A stretch of DNA of 7,110 nt from JAILZP01 sp037444185 (GTDB lineage Bacteria > Bacillota > Desulfotomaculia > Desulfotomaculales > Desulfocucumaceae): positions 1-7,110 of the forward strand of contig JBBIMW010000067.1 of the NCBI GenBank assembly GCA_037444185.1, read 5' to 3'. Made by a program: the position numbers and the translations under genes. Every line of letters starts with the position of its first letter. The stretch's first letter is position 1. Below are positions 5,855-7,110 of the stretch, piece by piece. Under the pieces are notes generated by a model. That model worked only from the letters and a program-made list of their open reading frames with translations. It had not been told where the DNA came from and ran no database searches.

Positions 5855-7024
5855 TTGACGGCCGGTAAACTTTTTGTTGTTTTTTTTGCCGTTGTAATGC
5901 TGGTTTACCTGCTGCTGAACTTCTGGATTGGCCTCAGGGTTTGGCAGTACGTGTTCAAGTTCATTCCTTTCACGGCGAAAGTATACTGGCCGGCCTTCTG
6001 GCTGGTGGCCCTTTCCTATCCAGCCGGAAGGCTGGGCAGGGAGTTTCTGTCCGCCGAGGCAAGCCGTGTGCTCACTTCGGTGGGGTCATACTGGCTGGCA
6101 TTTATGGTATATTTTGCCCTGGCCCTGGCGGCGCTTGAAATAATTCGCCTGCTGGACAGACTGACCGGCGTGCTGCCCCACAGGGTGGCCCAAAATCAGC
6201 CGGCGCCCCTGGCGGCCGGCCTGTTGGTGCTGGTTCTGGTGATCGGAACGGTGGCGTACGGATGGTGGAATGCCCGCCATCCCAGGGTAAACCAATACAG
6301 CATCACCATTCCGAAAACGGCCGGGGATTTGCGGGATCTGCGGGTGGCGGCGGTTTCGGACCTGCACCTAGGTCCCATAGTCCATAACGGCCGGCTGATG
6401 AAACTGGTGGAAATGATGGAGGAAATAAAGCCGGACCTGATACTCCTGCCGGGGGATGTGATTGACGAAAATCCGGGCCCCTTTGTGGAGCAGGACATGG
6501 TTTCCACTTTCCGCCGCCTGACGCCCAAATACGGCATATATGCCGTGCCGGGCAACCATGACTATTATGGGAGGAAATCCGAGGAGATTTTAATGCATCT
6601 GGAGGGGGCCGGAGTAAGCGTATTGGTGGACAGACATGTAAAAATAGCCGACAGTTTTTATCTGGTGGGCAGGGACGATTTCGGCCGGGGGCGGTATGAT
6701 GGAAACGTACGCAGGGAACTGGCGGACCTGATGCAGGGAATCGACCGCTCCCTGCCGGTGATACTTATGGACCACCAGCCGGTACAATTGGATCTGGTCA
6801 AGGATTCCGGAGTTGACCTGAAGCTGTCCGGACACACCCACCGCGGACAGCTGTTCCCCTTTAATTTGATTACCAGGATGGTTTACGAAATTGACTGGGG
6901 GTATTTGCGCAAGGGGGACCTGCATGTTATTGTGTCTTCGGGCTTCGGCACCTGGGGGCCCCCCGTCAGGGTGGGCAGTGTGCCCGAGATAGTGGTGGTG
7001 GACCTGCGCTTCGGTCCGGAATAG
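5855..7024 (+). CDS. Membrane-anchored calcineurin-like metallophosphoesterase (YkuE/YaeI-like)
   Basis: The 389-residue protein has an N-terminal membrane region with about four hydrophobic segments (near residues 5-27, 44-60, 74-99 and 117-138), followed by a metallophosphoesterase domain. The five metal-site motifs are complete and in order: SDLH (168-171), GDVID (200-204), GNHD (233-236), DH (306-307) and GHTH (326-329). This arrangement is typical of YkuE/YaeI-type enzymes, for which phosphodiester bonds in envelope lipids or similar molecules are proposed substrates; the true substrate is not evident here. With an even number of segments, and the domain after the fourth, the catalytic part lies on the same side as the N-terminus; the side is not determined by sequence alone. 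The TTG start at 5855 is chosen because AAGG (5840-5843) lies 11 bases before it and an in-frame TGA (5846-5848) blocks earlier starts. It follows the hydrolase gene closely and probably shares its transcript. Confidence 0.92.
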   Translation: MTAGKLFVVFFAVVMLVYLLLNFWIGLRVWQYVFKFIPFTAKVYWPAFWLVALSYPAGRLGREFLSAEASRVLTSVGSYWLAFMVYFALALAALEIIRLLDRLTGVLPHRVAQNQPAPLAAGLLVLVLVIGTVAYGWWNARHPRVNQYSITIPKTAGDLRDLRVAAVSDLHLGPIVHNGRLMKLVEMMEEIKPDLILLPGDVIDENPGPFVEQDMVSTFRRLTPKYGIYAVPGNHDYYGRKSEEILMHLEGAGVSVLVDRHVKIADSFYLVGRDDFGRGRYDGNVRRELADLMQGIDRSLPVILMDHQPVQLDLVKDSGVDLKLSGHTHRGQLFPFNLITRMVYEIDWGYLRKGDLHVIVSSGFGTWGPPVRVGSVPEIVVVDLRFGPE

Positions 7025-7077
7025 CAATTTGCGGTTTTTCTCACGGGATGACAATCATACGGGCGGGGGTACGTTGG

Positions 7078-7110
7078 ATGAGAGTGCTGGTAATGGACGG
7101 GGTGACCGAG
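7078..7110 (+). CDS. Start of a gene resembling D-3-phosphoglycerate dehydrogenase (SerA), cut by the window end
   Basis: An ATG at 7078 opens a frame that stays open to the window edge and reads MRVLVMDGVTE. GGGCGGGGG (7061-7069) lies 8 bases before it as a ribosome binding site. A short strand with a hydrophobic core followed by a D and a G/S-x-E is how SerA proteins, which carry out the first step of serine synthesis from 3-phosphoglycerate, usually begin. Only 11 residues are visible, so the name rests on similarity to remembered SerA N-termini and could be wrong; other proteins of the D-2-hydroxyacid dehydrogenase family start in a similar way. The gap of 53 bases after the phosphoesterase stop contains no convincing terminator, so read-through from upstream is possible. 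Confidence 0.55.
   Translation, partial: MRVLVMDGVTE

Noticed and set aside
7025..7077. A terminator before the serA-like gene at the TTTTT near 7035
   Set aside because: The five Ts are not preceded by a stable stem, so no intrinsic terminator can be supported.
1..7110. CRISPR arrays, tRNA or rRNA genes and complete insertion sequences
   Set aside because: No regularly spaced repeats, cloverleaf or rRNA-like segments and no transposase coding sequence were seen on either strand.

Overview
The window looks like a chromosome segment from a Gram-positive anaerobe of the Clostridia, perhaps near the Desulfotomaculum/Pelotomaculum group. This is inferred from strong GGAGG-type ribosome binding sites, TTG start codons, moderately high GC in most genes and the style of the proteins. 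No marker gene fixes the taxonomy.

Left part (1-4192, + strand): the end of an unidentified gene, then one very large gene of 1304 codons. The large protein joins a single-HKD phospholipase D (PLD)-like nuclease domain at the N-terminus to a complete SNF2/RapA-type helicase-translocase and a long C-terminal region I do not recognise. PLD-SNF2 proteins of this sort occur in anti-phage islands together with a DUF1156 DNA methylase, a DUF499 ATPase and a DUF3780 protein. The upstream tail could be the end of the methylase, so the window probably catches the downstream edge of such a defence locus. The resemblance to DISARM (DrmC PLD plus DrmD SNF2) is notable because here both activities sit on one chain.

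Middle part (4193-5180): a C/G-rich hairpin between convergent genes serves as a likely two-way terminator. It is followed on the - strand by an AT-richer Uma2-family (PD-(D/E)XK fold) gene with its own promoter. Next to that promoter lies a gene-free 158-bp element bounded by 30-bp inverted repeats that differ at one position. It looks like a MITE or another non-autonomous element. It has extra internal pairing and is the least explained piece of DNA here.

Right part (5181-7110, + strand): an ordinary housekeeping-type run. It holds a short alpha/beta hydrolase, then 23 bases later a membrane-anchored calcineurin-like metallophosphoesterase (four predicted membrane segments plus a complete metal-site motif set), then 53 bases later the first 11 codons of what looks like D-3-phosphoglycerate dehydrogenase (SerA). 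The close spacing suggests at least the first two are co-transcribed. The boundary between defence island and core genome therefore probably falls in the 4193-5180 interval, where the terminator, the AT-rich gene and the repeat element are concentrated.
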